Notes under the pieces: generated by a model | Seen by the model: only the letters and a program-made list of their open reading frames with translations | What the model was told of the DNA's origin: nothing | Database searches by the model: none | Assembly: GCA_030278955.1 (NCBI GenBank) | Contig: JAOANR010000003.1 | Span: 60,381,628-60,445,627, forward strand | Direction: 5' to 3' | Length of the DNA: 64,000 nt | From: Hygrophila difformis | Lineage: Eukaryota; Streptophyta; Magnoliopsida; Lamiales; Acanthaceae | Made by a program: the position numbers and the translations under genes | Part shown: positions 47,231 through 59,092 of the stretch, in pieces | How the letters are laid out: each line of letters begins with the position of its first letter | Position numbering within the stretch: the first letter of the stretch is position 1

Positions 47231-48131
47231 TTAACGGAGGAAGAAAATTTTTTAGGAAGAAAAAGTGAGCAAAAAATTTTGAGCCTATGAGGTTCATGCC
47301 TTTTTGGGCCTAGGGTTTACCATTGGGTCTAAGTGGACCTGGATCAAACGCGCAAATCTGTCTTAAAAGGTTAATCAGATAAATTGCGCGAGGGGGGCAT
47401 CTGTTAACCCCATAAAATATTAGGCCCAATTAAATTTAGTCCAACCCATTTTTCGAGAGGCCCGGTCCAATTCAAGAATTATCCGGATAAAGACCAAGTG
47501 GTGAGAAGCCACCATAAGAGTAGACTGGAGAGGGATCATAGTACTCTGAAGATGCATTGAAAGCAGAGAAGATCAAGGGACTTCAATATGGGGCGCCATC
47601 AAAGGGAGAGAATCAGCAAAAGAAGGAGTTACTCCAAGAGAGGATCTGACACATTAAAGCAGCGCAACATCAGGGAAGTGATTGCTTGTAACGCTGCATC
47701 CCACATCAAGAGGATGAATGTCGTGGTCCTCCTTATAAATAGACGGTGGTGGCATCCTAAGAGGAGGATCCAAAAACTCTACCAAATAATCTGCTATTAT
47801 ATTTTTCCTTTTTGCAATTTGTTTACAACTTTCTTCCTTTTCGCACTTTATTTCCTTTAAGCTTTCTTAGTTTCCTGTAATTTTATTCTGCAATTCTTGT
47901 AACCTTCAGTACTCATTCAGTCAAAAGAGAGGTTTCTCACTCAAACAAATTCTTGGTTAACAAATATATTGTATATACAAGTAAAAATCTAAAAATAAAA
48001 AAGTTGATATTTAAAATTAAATATAATATACATATCGTTCAAAGTTAAAATGTCAAACTAAATTGGGTGGATGGAGTATTGCTCTTAATATTTAAAATTT
48101 CCAGTCAATAAAGGTAAATATATTTTCCAAA

Positions 48132-48475
48132 GGAAAAAAAACCATATAGTCTCATAATTATGCTTGATTTTCCAAATCATACCATAAAAATCTTTTAACC
48201 CAATCTATCCAGTAACTATGTTAATTTTGCCCAAATCATCCCATCCACCTCCTAATCACAATTAATGCTGACGTGGCAGTGGATTAGTGTGATAATGGCG
48301 TCGACATGGCAGCACCATCCACTGCCATGTCAGCATTAATAGCGATTAAGGGGTGGGTGGGATGGATTGGGCAAAATCAGCATAGTTACCGGATGGATTG
48401 AGTTAATATGTATTTTATGGAATGATTTGAGAAATCAAGTATAATTATATAACTATTTGGGTTTTTTCTTTTCCG
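48132..48475. mobile_element. long-TIR fold-back MITE, Mutator-type (344 bp)
   Basis: It is flanked by the 9 bp direct repeat TTTTCCAAA (48123-48131, 48476-48484). The two halves are inverted copies along most of their length: CTTGATTTTCCAAATCAT against ATGATTTGAGAAATCAAG, and TAATGCTGACGTGGCAGTGG against CCACTGCCATGTCAGCATTA near the centre. Confidence 0.88.
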
Positions 48476-48798
48476 TTTTCCAAATCTTTTTGTTGGGGGG
48501 AAGAAAGCCACATAAACATTTCAAAGTTAAGCTGGATAATTAGTGACCACTCTAATTAAATCTCTATATAAAACCTAGCAGCTTCCTGCAGTTAATTAAC
48601 TATACGCACTAGTAATTTAGTTATATATTTCTGCCATGCATATTACATTACATGTAATTATCTAACATGCATGCTGGATTACATGTACAGTTACTATACA
48701 TGTTAGGAGTCACACACGATCAAATTACTATCATTTCCACCACCGTAACAACGGCATAACTTTTACACATTATATGCATTCATTTAATAACTCCCTCG

Positions 48799-51700
48799 TC
48801 AGAATCTTGACAAGAACTGAAGTTGCTTCAGAAGTGGGCTGAGGGTTTCCATAAGCTTTTCGCAGGGATGGTTGTGAATTCCCTCGTAAGTTGTCACGAC
48901 GATGCCCTCGTCCTTCGATAGCCTCTGGATTTGCTTCTTGACATTGCACGTATGATGCGTGCACCGGTAATAACTCCTTCAATTTGAATTGAATCATCGT
49001 CACAATTCACACAATTATCCACCCAAACCAAAATACATGCGATTACAATTAAATCAGATTGTAGATTTTTTTTTTTTTTTTTTTGATCCGCAGAAACGGA
49101 ATAATAATGGGAATCAGAAATCTATAGCTATATTATACTCCCTCTGTCACAGTTTATGTGTTTCGTTTGACATAGTCACACTGTCCAATACATTTCTTTA
49201 ACGATTAATATATATCAAAATATGTACATGTAAAAATTATATAAAACATACATTCTAAAATTATGAGATTAGACAAATCTTAAAAATCTAAATTGACTAT
49301 TTATTTTAATTATATACATATAAAAGAAATTGAGTTAAAGTAAACAATGAATGGTGTAAAAAATCAAACAGAACGCTTTACATGGGACGAAAAGAATAAT
49401 ACATTAATACACTATACTTCACTTAAGAGACGATTAATAAAGTAGGATTTCATTATAACGTAACATTCTTCCATTCTCCTTCATACCATTATTGATCTTT
49501 GCATGGTTAATATTTTTGTTTTAATTAAAAAAAATAAAAATTGAAGATATATATACAATATTAAGGAACAAGTGTATATACATAGCTCAAATTGACGATT
49601 TCGCATTTATTAATTATATACAGTGAAAAATACAATTTTTTCACTTGAAATTAATGATATCATACATATAGTAAAAATACCTTTAGATAATAAATGGAAA
49701 TGCTACAGTAAACATGCTATGTAGTGAGACCATGTAATGGCGCGGGCGCGCGGCACTACTTTTTCCATTTTATTTTATTTTTACAATTGATGTTCGAGCA
49801 TATATACAAGGAAAAGAAAGGGTTGGAAATTAGGGGTGTTGACCATGTGGTCAATTGCCCACATCCCATTGAGCAACGACAATAGTGACTCGTTAATGAG
49901 TAAAGCTTGAGTAGAAACTCTAGCTTGACTCGATAAAAGTACTTGAATTTAAAATCATAAAATATATTTTTACTCAAAATTTTTGAGCTTGATTCGTAGT
50001 AAATTTTATTTATTAAATACAAAAGGGATATTTAATATATAAATACTTATATAAATTAATATTTTTACTTGACAAATTTTCAAAATAATAAATCTAGCTA
50101 GTAGTTTCACAAGTTGAATAGCTTATTAATTAAATATCACCTTAAGCAATAGTACTGATCTATTAGTAAGATTACTTTAAAAGAAATCATATCTACACGT
50201 TACTTTATTTGATGATAACTTTTTAAATTTTCTATTATCAAGACAATAGTAATAACTAATGAAATTATTGATATTGTTTTCACTCATAATATTTATTTGA
50301 AAAAAAAATCCTATGATCGAGGATAAATATTAAATAAATATTATGAGTCACAATAATATTAATAATTTAATTATTTGTTGCTATCGTCTATTAATATCAT
50401 TTTTCTGTTACTGGATGGTTAAAATTTATAAAATAATTAATAAGAATATTTTAAATTTATTTAGATCATTAAAATATCTGCATACGCGGTGTGTACTTGA
50501 CCAATAGAGAGAAGAAATGATACATAAAATCATAGACATGCAACCATACATAGTGTGTGTTTGGTTGTTAGCGGATTTAGCAGCATATAGCATATTGAAT
50601 AGGCATATCCTCTCACAATTCTCTCTCCAAATCTGCTACATGGTGCTCAATCTGCTGACTCCCAAACATCCCATATACATTTTTTAAATACCGAACCACC
50701 TTTAAAATTAAATAAAAGAAAAAAACAAGAGTTTTAAATTTAAATTGCAATTAAATGTATTGAGAGAGAATTATTAAAAGAATTTCTTTTAAAAAAGACA
50801 CAAACTGAGAAATTTAGCATTATATTTTATCAATCAACGTACGTATTATACTTCTTCCGTTCCTTAATATTTGTCATGAACTCACATTTCACGCAATCCA
50901 ATACACATTTTTAATTCTTAATAACTCAAATTCTATAAAAGTAAAAATTATAAAAATTTGATATTCCGAATCTATCCGATTAAACCAATCCAACAAGATC
51001 CCACTTGACTATATTTTATGTTGTATAATTATGTTAAAAGTCGAATCAAAGTTACTCAATGAACAGTGACAAAACTCTCAACGTGTCAATTATTAAGGAA
51101 TGGAGAAAGTATTATATAAACACATAGGAATAAATACCCAAATAATTCAGTAAATTTTGTTATTAGCTAATTTGGCCCATAAAGTACTTAATTATCTCAA
51201 ATGGTCCTATAGCTTTCATATATAAGCAGAAATAATCCTAAATGCATTTAATTTTAATTTTAGGCCCCTAAAATTTTAAACTATTCAATTTTACCCCCAA
51301 AAAGTTTATAATTTTTGCAATTATATTACATATTTATATTTTTAAAAATGAGGATTAAATTGTAACAATTAGAAACTTTTTAGGGGAAAAGTGAAAAATA
51401 TAAAAATTTAGGGGCCTAAAAATAAAATTTAAATGTATTTAAGACTATTTTGGTTAAAATATGAAAGTTATAAAACCATTTGGGATAATCAAATATTTTA
51501 TGGACCAAATTGGCTAATAATGAAACTTACAGGACTATTTGGGTATTTATTCCTAAACACATACAATAGATAACTCATTTATTTTACCATTGTTTTTACA
51601 GTTATGTACAATGCTAGCTAACATACCATCCTTTATACTATTTGAAAAATAATTAATATATATTGGTATTGTGAATAGCAAAAACTTCAGAGCTAGAGTA

Positions 51701-52457
51701 TAAAGTATTAGATACATATAGACATGAGAGCTAAAGCAAAATACCAAATAAATGTATGAATTTGTTCAACCAAAAATTTATCACAGTAAATGGAGTGTGC
51801 CATGTGCATTTTTTTTTTCTTCTCAAAATTAATCTCATACTATATTTATTCCTTTCACTCTATTTCTTTTAAAATTAATCATCAATCAAAGACCTCTCTA
51901 TGAACCACACCACAAATAATTTAGAGAATCAGAAATTTAAATAAAAGTAAATACAAGAGTGATGAGTATAAAGAGAATGGAAAACATTTTTACCTTGGGT
52001 GTTTACTATTCTTGACAGATTTCTGGCCATATTTCCTCCACTTATACCCATCATCAAGAATGTCCTCTTCACTCCTTGTATGAAACGCCACTCTTGGTGG
52101 CACACACTTTCTCCTCTTATTACTACCACTATTGTTATTATTCCCAACCCTCATTGCCTTGTTGCAATAATTCCTCCCATTATTGTAAGAATTAATAATG
52201 TCATCATCTATAACCCCACACCCAACAGCAGCAGACGCGACGTCCATCGGCCTTTGCTCCATCGACCCGCCAGACTGAAGAAGGTTAGCCACCAGGTCAT
52301 GATCAGGAGCACAGCCCGGGAATTGAGGATTAGGGTTTTCCAATGTTTGCCCTAAGAGATTCAATGAACCTGGTGAATTATGTTGATCGTCCAACGGGAA
52401 TGTATTGCTCGACGATTGCCCGAAGAAGTAGTTAGGGAAACCTTGATCACCTTCCAT
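48799..52457 (-). CDS. WRKY transcription factor, group IIc (WRKY24/56-like), two exons
   Basis: Exon 1 is 52457-51994 and exon 2 is 48976-48799. The intron is about 3.0 kb with a GTAAAA donor and AAG acceptor, in phase 2, splitting the Arg codon in KHPR/SYYRC as usual for this domain. The product is about 213 residues. The WRKY domain at the C-terminus shows [16 protein letters not shown], then the zinc ligands C and C in CTHHTC and HNH in EGIHNHPC. The end [20 protein letters not shown] matches the Arabidopsis WRKY24/56 tail. A basic KRRK precedes the domain (nuclear localisation). The N-terminus is Ser/Asn-rich and not conserved. WRKYs bind W-boxes (TTGACC/T) in stress and senescence genes. 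No frame damage. The large intron contains several MITEs. Confidence 0.95.
49138..49400. mobile_element. decayed Stowaway-type MITE in the WRKY intron
   Basis: It begins CTCCCTCTGTCAC after TA (49136-49137) and ends near a GGGACGAAAAGAATAATA stretch. The interior resembles the MITE at 58,585-58,849 (ATATCAAAATATGTACA). Right end approximate. Confidence 0.6.
49401..50850. other. AT-rich WRKY intron sequence
   Basis: No exon or named repeat recognised. A short GCGCGGGCGCGCGG word occurs at 49,740. Confidence 0.4.
50851..51109. mobile_element. Stowaway-type MITE in the WRKY intron (259 bp)
   Basis: Ends CTTCTTCCGTTCC and GGAATGGAGAAAG are inverted, with TA on both sides (50849-50850, 51110-51111). 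Homologous to 55,890-56,145. Confidence 0.85.
51127..51553. mobile_element. long-TIR fold-back MITE, Mutator-type, in the WRKY intron (427 bp)
   Basis: Inverted ends of about 150 bp: GGAATAAATACCCAAATA at the left and TATTTGGGTATTTATTCC at the right, continuing with TTATTAGCTAATTTGGCCCA against TTATTAGCCAATTTGGTCCA. It is flanked by identical TAAACACATA (51117-51126, 51554-51563), a 9-10 bp duplication. It lies 17 bp from a Stowaway-type MITE. Confidence 0.92.
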
Positions 52458-52536
52458 GCAATCAACAATTCAGAAGGGAAAAAGAAATTAGGGTTTCTGT
52501 CCTAATAAGAATCCTGCAATTGTTTCATGTTAGAGA

Positions 52537-52543
52537 ATTTATA
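52537..52543 (-). promoter_or_regulatory. candidate TATA box of the WRKY gene
   Basis: TATAAAT on the minus strand, about 80 bp upstream of the ATG at 52,457, with a plausible short leader. Position and sequence fit a TATA box; no transcript evidence. Confidence 0.45.
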
Positions 52544-53627
52544 CATAGAGGATCAGGTAGGAAAAGTATGTTCAAATTCCGGGGTGAGTTCAAGAAGAGA
52601 GTAATGAAGTTAAAGGAGAGATCAAAGGTTTCCTGGTCGATGTGGGATTGAAGAGGTTTTATAATTTGAAAGTTTTGGGAATGAGAGAAATTAAGCTCAA
52701 CAATATTTCACCTAATTTGAATTGATCTGTTCAACCTCCACATCTCAAAGGCTAGACCAACTAGACGTGCCAAAATAGACTATATGCTTTTATTATAAGT
52801 TGCATATGTATAAATTGAAAGTAGTAATTAATAAGTTGGGATAATTTTTGGTAATGAAATTACATTAAATTAAAAGTAAGATAAGGGGTGGTCAAAAAGT
52901 TTAGGGGACTACTTATTAAGAGCATTTTTAATTTGTTAGACAACTACCCTAGAGTTATCTTGGAGCAGTGGAAATCCATTGGTTGCTGTTAGGGGTTGTT
53001 TGGAAACTTATTCTGGAGATTAACCTAAAAAATAAGAATAAATAATGTAACACATGCACCGAATATAATTAAACACTAGTTCAATTATGTTTTAAATTTT
53101 CCATAAATTGCATGCTGTAAATATATTTGTTTGTTTAATTTGGGATTGGGGCATGCAGGGCTGATATATATTAGACTATTATTTTCTTAGTTAATAACGA
53201 GGTAAATTAAAATAATGGAGACACGTTAAAAGAGGAACATAGGCATATGTATGGATAAATTAACAGAGTGATGAAATTTGATGTAAGTAGTTAACCTAAA
53301 ACATACCTCATATTGAATATAAGTGTATCTAATTAGTTGTATTCCCCACACAAGTCAACCTAAACTATGCACACTTGCTGCAAATATATGTATTCATCAC
53401 TCATGTCTTCATATATAAGTTTGTTTGTTTGTTTTTTTTTTTCTTTTTTTTTAGGAATAGATATATAAGTTATTTAATTTAAGCTCTCTTGATATTATAT
53501 TATAGTCACACCATCGTATCGTTCTACTTAATTAATTCATCCAGGGTTAGTTCTACATATATATAGAACTTTTATGTCCCAATAACAATAATGATATATG
53601 ATGCTTGCGCTACTTATTTTTAAGTTA
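52544..53627. other. upstream region of the WRKY gene
   Basis: A TTGACT W-box core on the minus strand (53353-53358), about 0.9 kb from the ATG, could allow WRKY auto- or cross-regulation. A single occurrence is weak evidence. No other gene recognised. Confidence 0.3.
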
Positions 53628-54127
53628 NNNNNNNNNNNNNNNNNNNNNNNNNNNNNNNNNNNNNNNNNNNNNNNNNNNNNNNNNNNNNNNNNNNNNNNNN
53701 NNNNNNNNNNNNNNNNNNNNNNNNNNNNNNNNNNNNNNNNNNNNNNNNNNNNNNNNNNNNNNNNNNNNNNNNNNNNNNNNNNNNNNNNNNNNNNNNNNNN
53801 NNNNNNNNNNNNNNNNNNNNNNNNNNNNNNNNNNNNNNNNNNNNNNNNNNNNNNNNNNNNNNNNNNNNNNNNNNNNNNNNNNNNNNNNNNNNNNNNNNNN
53901 NNNNNNNNNNNNNNNNNNNNNNNNNNNNNNNNNNNNNNNNNNNNNNNNNNNNNNNNNNNNNNNNNNNNNNNNNNNNNNNNNNNNNNNNNNNNNNNNNNNN
54001 NNNNNNNNNNNNNNNNNNNNNNNNNNNNNNNNNNNNNNNNNNNNNNNNNNNNNNNNNNNNNNNNNNNNNNNNNNNNNNNNNNNNNNNNNNNNNNNNNNNN
54101 NNNNNNNNNNNNNNNNNNNNNNNNNNN
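53628..54127. other. assembly gap (500 N)
   Basis: Exactly 500 N, a conventional gap size, so the true length is unknown. The left part of the CACTA element probably falls in it. Confidence 0.99.
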
Positions 54128-54645
54128 ATTATCTACTTATTGGTTTTACTTATTTATTTTACTTATTTCTTTAATTAAAAATAATATTTTATTATTTTAT
54201 TCTATTTAAAATTTATTTAATTCCTTTAATTAAAAATACTTATTTTATTTATTTATTTTAATTTAAATCCTTTATTTTTATGAAAAACTTTTATTATATA
54301 TTTTATTCTATTTTAAATTTAATTATTGAATTTTATAATTATTTTATTCTATTATTAAATTTAATTATGTTAATAATTAAAATTAAAGTAATTATTAATA
54401 ATTTAATTAAAAAATAATTATTGAATTATTTTAATAAATAATTTATTGAATTTAATAATTTTATTATTTTAATCTATATTAGAATTTAATTAATAATTCA
54501 TTTAATAATTATACTATTTTACTTAATTCTTTTATTCTATATTTTAATTATTTATTTTTGAATTTAATTAATAATTTTAGTTTTATTTTATTTTATTTAA
54601 TAATTTTAAATTTTATTTTATAACCTATGACTTTACAAATATATA
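54128..54645. repeat. extreme A/T low-complexity sequence at the gap edge
   Basis: Nearly pure A/T built from TTTAATTA, TTATTTTA and AATAATT words, ending in a TA microsatellite near 54,640. It probably explains the gap. Confidence 0.8.
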
Positions 54646-54679
54646 TATATATATATTATATATAACACTTTCCATACAA

Positions 54680-55268
54680 TGACATGAAATATGAGGTATC
54701 CGAGTGGTACACGCGCGTGGTTGGAATCTTCCAACCAAGGTTCGAGCCTTCTATTCAGCAACTCTGGGGGGATTATTATATATGACACATGGTGGGCTAT
54801 TAGTGGTGGTGTAAGGGCTGACCAAGGTGGTTATGAGTGAGGTTAGCGATGAGGAGGTGGTGGGTTCGAGCCCATCCGAGTTCATATTTTCTTAATTTTT
54901 GGAGTTCTTTAGCTACCGAAATTTTTGGTCGCTAATTCGGTCGCTAAAATTAGCGACCGAAAATTTCGGTCGCTAATGCGGCCGCGAAAATAAAAAATCA
55001 AAAAAATAAAAAAAATTGAGATCTTTTTAGCAACCGAGTATGTTGATAGCCAATTCGGTCGCTACATTTAGCGACCGAAATTTTCGGTCGCTAATTCGGT
55101 CGCTAAATTCGGTCCGAATTTTTTTCCGGTCGCTGGAAATTTACTAACGGACCTTTTAGCGACCGGCCACTTGCGGTCGTTAAGACGGTCGCTAAGCCGA
55201 AATAGCGACCCGTGTTTCCTTTTAGCGACCGAATTTGACGGTCGCTAAACCGTTTTTTTCTTGTAGTG
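54680..55268. mobile_element. right end of a CACTA (En/Spm-type) element
   Basis: The terminus at 55,250-55,268 is the reverse complement of CACTACAAGAAAAAAACGG, a classic CACTA end. Inside are many inverted subterminal units TTAGCGACCGAAATT / AATTTCGGTCGCTAA. The left end is not found and may be in the gap. Upstream, 54,696-54,755 and 54,800-54,880 contain tRNA-like box A/box B words (GTATCCGAGTGGTA with GGTTCGAGCC; GGGTTCGAGCCC), perhaps SINE remnants. Confidence 0.82.
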
Positions 55269-55889
55269 ATCTACCATCTTTTTTTTTTTTTTGGTGAAAG
55301 ATGTGCCAAGCACTACCATCTTCTTAACATTAATCTCTCTAATTTAATTTAAGACCAACTAAAAATCGAAATATAGTTTTGAAATTTATCTCTTTTCTGG
55401 ATTTCCATTGTATAAAAATGATAGTACGTAGTTCATCCCTTTATGTTTAAGTCTAAGTGTTATAGCTTATCAACTTTCATTCAATTTTATTAAGTATATA
55501 ATAAAAAAAAATTAGGTTAGACTGTTAAATTTGCATCTTTATATATTTTTAGAATATATATTTTATACAAAATATTAATTACTAAATAAATATATTAAAT
55601 TGTTTGTTAAAGAAAGTGTGACAATGGAGAGAGTGAGTAATTTTTAATTCTAAAAGGGGAAAAGAAAATTGAAGGTATACTACAGGGCATCTGCTATCAC
55701 ATGCAACCCACTTTTAAACCGACTTCTTGAATTATTTTCCCTTTTGACATTATTACAGAATAGAAAAACTACTTTTTGTGTGCTTAATACAAGAAATTCA
55801 ATATTTGTTGAAGTGTTTAATTATCATTCAAAAGTACTGAATTGTCATTAAACAAATCAAATCTATATTTCAACATTATTTAGTTAATA

Positions 55890-56145
55890 TTTCATCCGTT
55901 CCTAAATAAGTGTCACGGATTCACATTTCATGTAATCTAATACGCATTTTTAATGTCCATAATAATTCAAATTTCATACAAATAAAAATTATGAAAATTT
56001 GATATTCTAAATCTATGAGATTAGATGAATCCAACGAGTTCTCACTTGACTATATTTTATCTTATATAATTATATTAAAAAGTCGAATCAAAGTTACTCA
56101 ATGAACAGTGACAAAATCTAAAACGTGCTTTAGGAATGGAGATAG
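55890..56145. mobile_element. Stowaway-type MITE (256 bp)
   Basis: Ends TTTCATCCGTTCC and GGAATGGAGATAG with flanking TA (55888-55889, 56146-56147). Same subfamily as 50,851-51,109. Confidence 0.82.
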
Positions 56146-56693
56146 TATTTAAAAATATTTTGAATGAATATTCAACATATATAACTGACAATTTAACACT
56201 TCTGCAAAAGCAAAATGAGCATAGGAATCCATAACTTTTGTAACCAACTACTATACGTAGATAAGCATTTAATTCGATTTATGATTCATTGAATCACGTC
56301 CATCAATTACACATTTAATTTTAATAAAAAATACAACAATACTCTAAACTTTATGTACTTCCTTTATTACAAAAGTACAAGAATGCCCTATACTTTTTCG
56401 CTAGAGGTGACAAAACCGATAGGAATCCGACAAGAAGTCCTGAATTGGACACAAAATAAATGAGTTTGGCTAAAAAGTTTTGAATGATTAAGTATGCAGG
56501 TAAAATCGATATAATAATAAACGGGTTTTGTTATGATCGACTCTTTTAATGTGATGATCTATTTAATAAACGGATCAATGTCATATTATTTTCAAGGCAA
56601 CCCGACATAATACGTTTATAATATATTAAATTTTCATTTTAAATTATATACGTAGTACTATTTATTATGTATATAAATAACTATTTTGATGTA

Positions 56694-57741
56694 TCTGGTG
56701 AAGAGGGTTGGAAATGGATTTGCATACCACCTTGCCTTATGGCTTTTGGCGAGCTCGGCATTACCATGCAATTTTCTTCGACATCATAGGCAGCTTGCAG
56801 ACTCCCTTTTGTGTAGCATATGTGGAGAAAATATTGATGATTGATGCCATTCCATTTTCTATTGTAGATGGGCGGCAGCTGTATGGAATTCCATTCATGT
56901 GGAGATTCCAAGTGATTTGCAATATGTGGACAGGGGCCAAATACGTTGGTGGCTAAAGGGCATGTTTAAATATTATGGGCATCTATTTATGGCTGCCTTA
57001 TGGCTTCTTTGGGGAGAGAGAAATCGACGTATATTCTAAGGGAAGGAAACTCCACATAATTCTATGATAAGAAACATAACACAACTACAGGAGACATTAG
57101 AGGTCGCGCTTCCTGCCCCCAATATTGACAGGCTCCATCCTAGATTGGTGCGGTGGTATATGGGACAATGGACAGGAACCTTGCTGCACTCTGACGGCTC
57201 GGTAATGGCTGCTCAAGGGCGTGCAGGCTTCGGAGCAGTCCTTCGTGATACAAGTGGAGGTTGGTTAGGTGGGATTTCAGGTTATGGGGGTAATGTTTCC
57301 ATTCTTCAGGCTGAACTTAAGGGACTGTTATATGGCTTGATAATGGCCTATGTAAGGGGTTGCAGTGAAGTGCTTTGTTTATGTGACTCCAAAGTAGCAG
57401 TAGGATTGGTTAACTCTAATGATATTTCTCATCACCGATTATTTGCTATTTTGTTGAACATTAAGGAGATAAGAGTACAATTCCAAGCCTGCCGGCTTGA
57501 ACACATTCTGCGTGAAGGAAATGCTGTGGCAGATGGATTGGCAAAGTTGGGAGCTGAAAGTGAACTGCTTTTCACTACGTGGGCTTTCCCTCCAGATAAT
57601 GTGGAGCCGCTTCTTGCAGCAGATGCGGCTGGCACATGGTTCCCTAGGCGATAGTTTTTTATCGCTTTTGAGCTAGTTTTGCTTTCCTCTTTTTAGTTTA
57701 GTGTTATTTATTTTCTTCTCTTTTTGTCTTTTCTAGACTTA
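56694..57741 (+). mobile_element. 5'-truncated LINE insertion with 19 bp target duplication
   Basis: AAATAACTATTTTGATGTA occurs at 56675-56693 and again at 57742-57760, exactly flanking the segment. Inside is the C-terminal end of a plant L1-type ORF2: a degraded zf-RVT segment (SLLCSICGEN, then AAVWNSIHVEIPSDLQYVDR) with stops, and then the RNase H domain. The reverse transcriptase and endonuclease are missing, as usual for 5'-truncated insertions. The A tail is very short. Confidence 0.92.
57064..57654 (+). pseudogene. RNase H (RVT_3-type) domain of the truncated LINE, open frame of 196 codons
   Basis: The frame keeps the four acidic positions expected for RNase H: SDGS, QAELKGL, LCDSK and AVADGLAKLG, in order and at normal spacing. 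Similar stand-alone RNase H-like proteins are annotated in plants, but the target duplication around this copy shows it is a LINE tail. The start codon at 57,064 is arbitrary, since upstream in-frame text belongs to the same ORF2 with a stop between. Confidence 0.85.
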
Positions 57742-57845
57742 AAATAACTATTTTGATGTACAAAGTTTAGTTTTTGACGCTACAAGGCTATAACATTCTG
57801 TTTTTCTGTGTTTTGTATCATGAAAGTGCCAGTATTATACTACTA

Positions 57846-58105
57846 CTCCCTCCGTTTTGTTTTAACCTTACCATTTGCATAGTGGATACTATTCATCAAG
57901 TAGCTTTGTTTCAATTTTTTAGCACAATTTTATAAGATAAAATATAGTGAAGTGAGATGTTGTTGGATTCGTCTAATCGTGTAGTTTCAGAATATGAAAT
58001 TTTTATAATTTTTATTTGTATATAATTTGAGTTATTAATTATTAAAAATGTGTATTGGATAGCGTGCATGATAGAAATGGTGAAGATATAAAAGAACGGA
58101 GGGAG
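57846..58105. mobile_element. Stowaway-type MITE (260 bp)
   Basis: Ends CTCCCTCCGTTTTG and AAAAGAACGGAGGGAG with TA duplications (57844-57845, 58106-58107). Confidence 0.92.
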
Positions 58106-59092
58106 TATTATGTTATGATTTCTTCGTACAGCTGTTGTGCCCAATTGCTCAAATAACCTATATATGACTATAGCTCGATATTGCCTTTTTTTTTTTAAAA
58201 AAAAAATTATAAATAAATATGTATTATCCAATTTCTTTGTATATTTAATCTTTAGTGTAGATTTACTAAGGAAATGTATTTTGTTTTGGAAAATGCAAAA
58301 TTAAAAAGGGGTTATGAGTTAAACGGTGAACTAGATCAAAATTGTGTTAGGTGTGTGATTCTGCCCTATTTATCTAAACGTGTTAAATGACCTATAACCC
58401 GTTTAAGATTTTCTTGACGGATCGAGTTTGAGTTATTCGGGTTTCAACATATTAGTGTCGTGCTGTCCTATTTGATTCGTTTAAGTAAACATGTCGAGTT
58501 CAAGTCAGTGGATCATAGCCTCCCTAAAATTTGACCGACCAAACCCGATCTGAGACAATGGTCACCTCTACTGTTATCCATTGTTCCCTTCTGTCCCATT
58601 TAACTTGTCTTGTTTGATTTCTGCACACAATTCAATGTACTTTTTCAATCGTTAATATCTCAAAATATGTACAATGAAAAATTATGTAAAATATATATTA
58701 TAAAACTATATTATTATTATGCGATTCTAACATGACCAAACTCGACTATTTTTTTTTCCAAATATTTACTTACAATAACATTGAGTTAAAGCTGAGCAAT
58801 GATCAATGTTCAAAAGTCAAACATGACATGTTACCTGAGACGGAATGAGTAGTATTTTTTTTGGGAATTGATAAGATTTTATTCCACAGAACGAGCAATA
58901 TAAGAATATCAAGACATTCTCCATTACGAGTATAAAAATATTTTACTTTGACATTCAAAATGAATGCCCACCGGAGATCGTCTGCAACGCACATGATGTA
59001 AATTCCAATCGCCATTTCTCGCACACAGTTTAGTGGGTTTTTTTTTTTTTATTCTTTTTATTATTATTATTTTTATTATTTCTAGTGGAGTA
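58106..59092. other. intergenic sequence with another Stowaway-like MITE at about 58,585-58,849
   Basis: CCCTTCTGTCCCATTTAAC (58,587) pairs with TTACCTGAGACGGAATGAG (to 58,849). The rest is AT-rich and unassigned. Confidence 0.55.

Larger units (their letters stand above)
43423..47962 (+). mobile_element. complete LTR retrotransposon with gag but no pol (4,540 bp)
   Basis: LTRs 43423-43970 (548 bp) and 47402-47962 (561 bp) are close copies, starting TGTTAACCCC and ending TTGGTTAACA. A primer-site-like TTGGCACGCCCAGTGGGAC follows the 5' LTR, and a polypurine tract GAGGGGGGCATC (47390-47401) precedes the 3' LTR. Each LTR has a TATAAATAGACGG-type TATA box. The interior encodes a gag-like protein (44,140-45,762) but no protease, reverse transcriptase, RNase H or integrase. 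Flanks ATTAT and AATAT could be an imperfect 5 bp duplication. The gag-only layout is that of the TR-GAG class of non-autonomous elements, which depend on an autonomous relative. Confidence 0.9.

Noticed and set aside
46500..47290. Arginine/alanine-rich proteins on both strands at 46.5-47.3 kb
   Set aside because: Frames stay open because of the GGCGGC composition; no domain, and both strands behave alike.
53598..54209. Long open frames across 53,598-54,209
   Set aside because: They consist almost entirely of N from the assembly gap.
54128..54645. Replication origin or matrix attachment region
   Set aside because: The sequence is AT-rich, but it is low complexity beside a gap and nothing specific supports such a role.
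57064..57654. Stand-alone host RNase H gene
   Set aside because: A 19 bp target duplication and the upstream zf-RVT remnant show it is the tail of a LINE.
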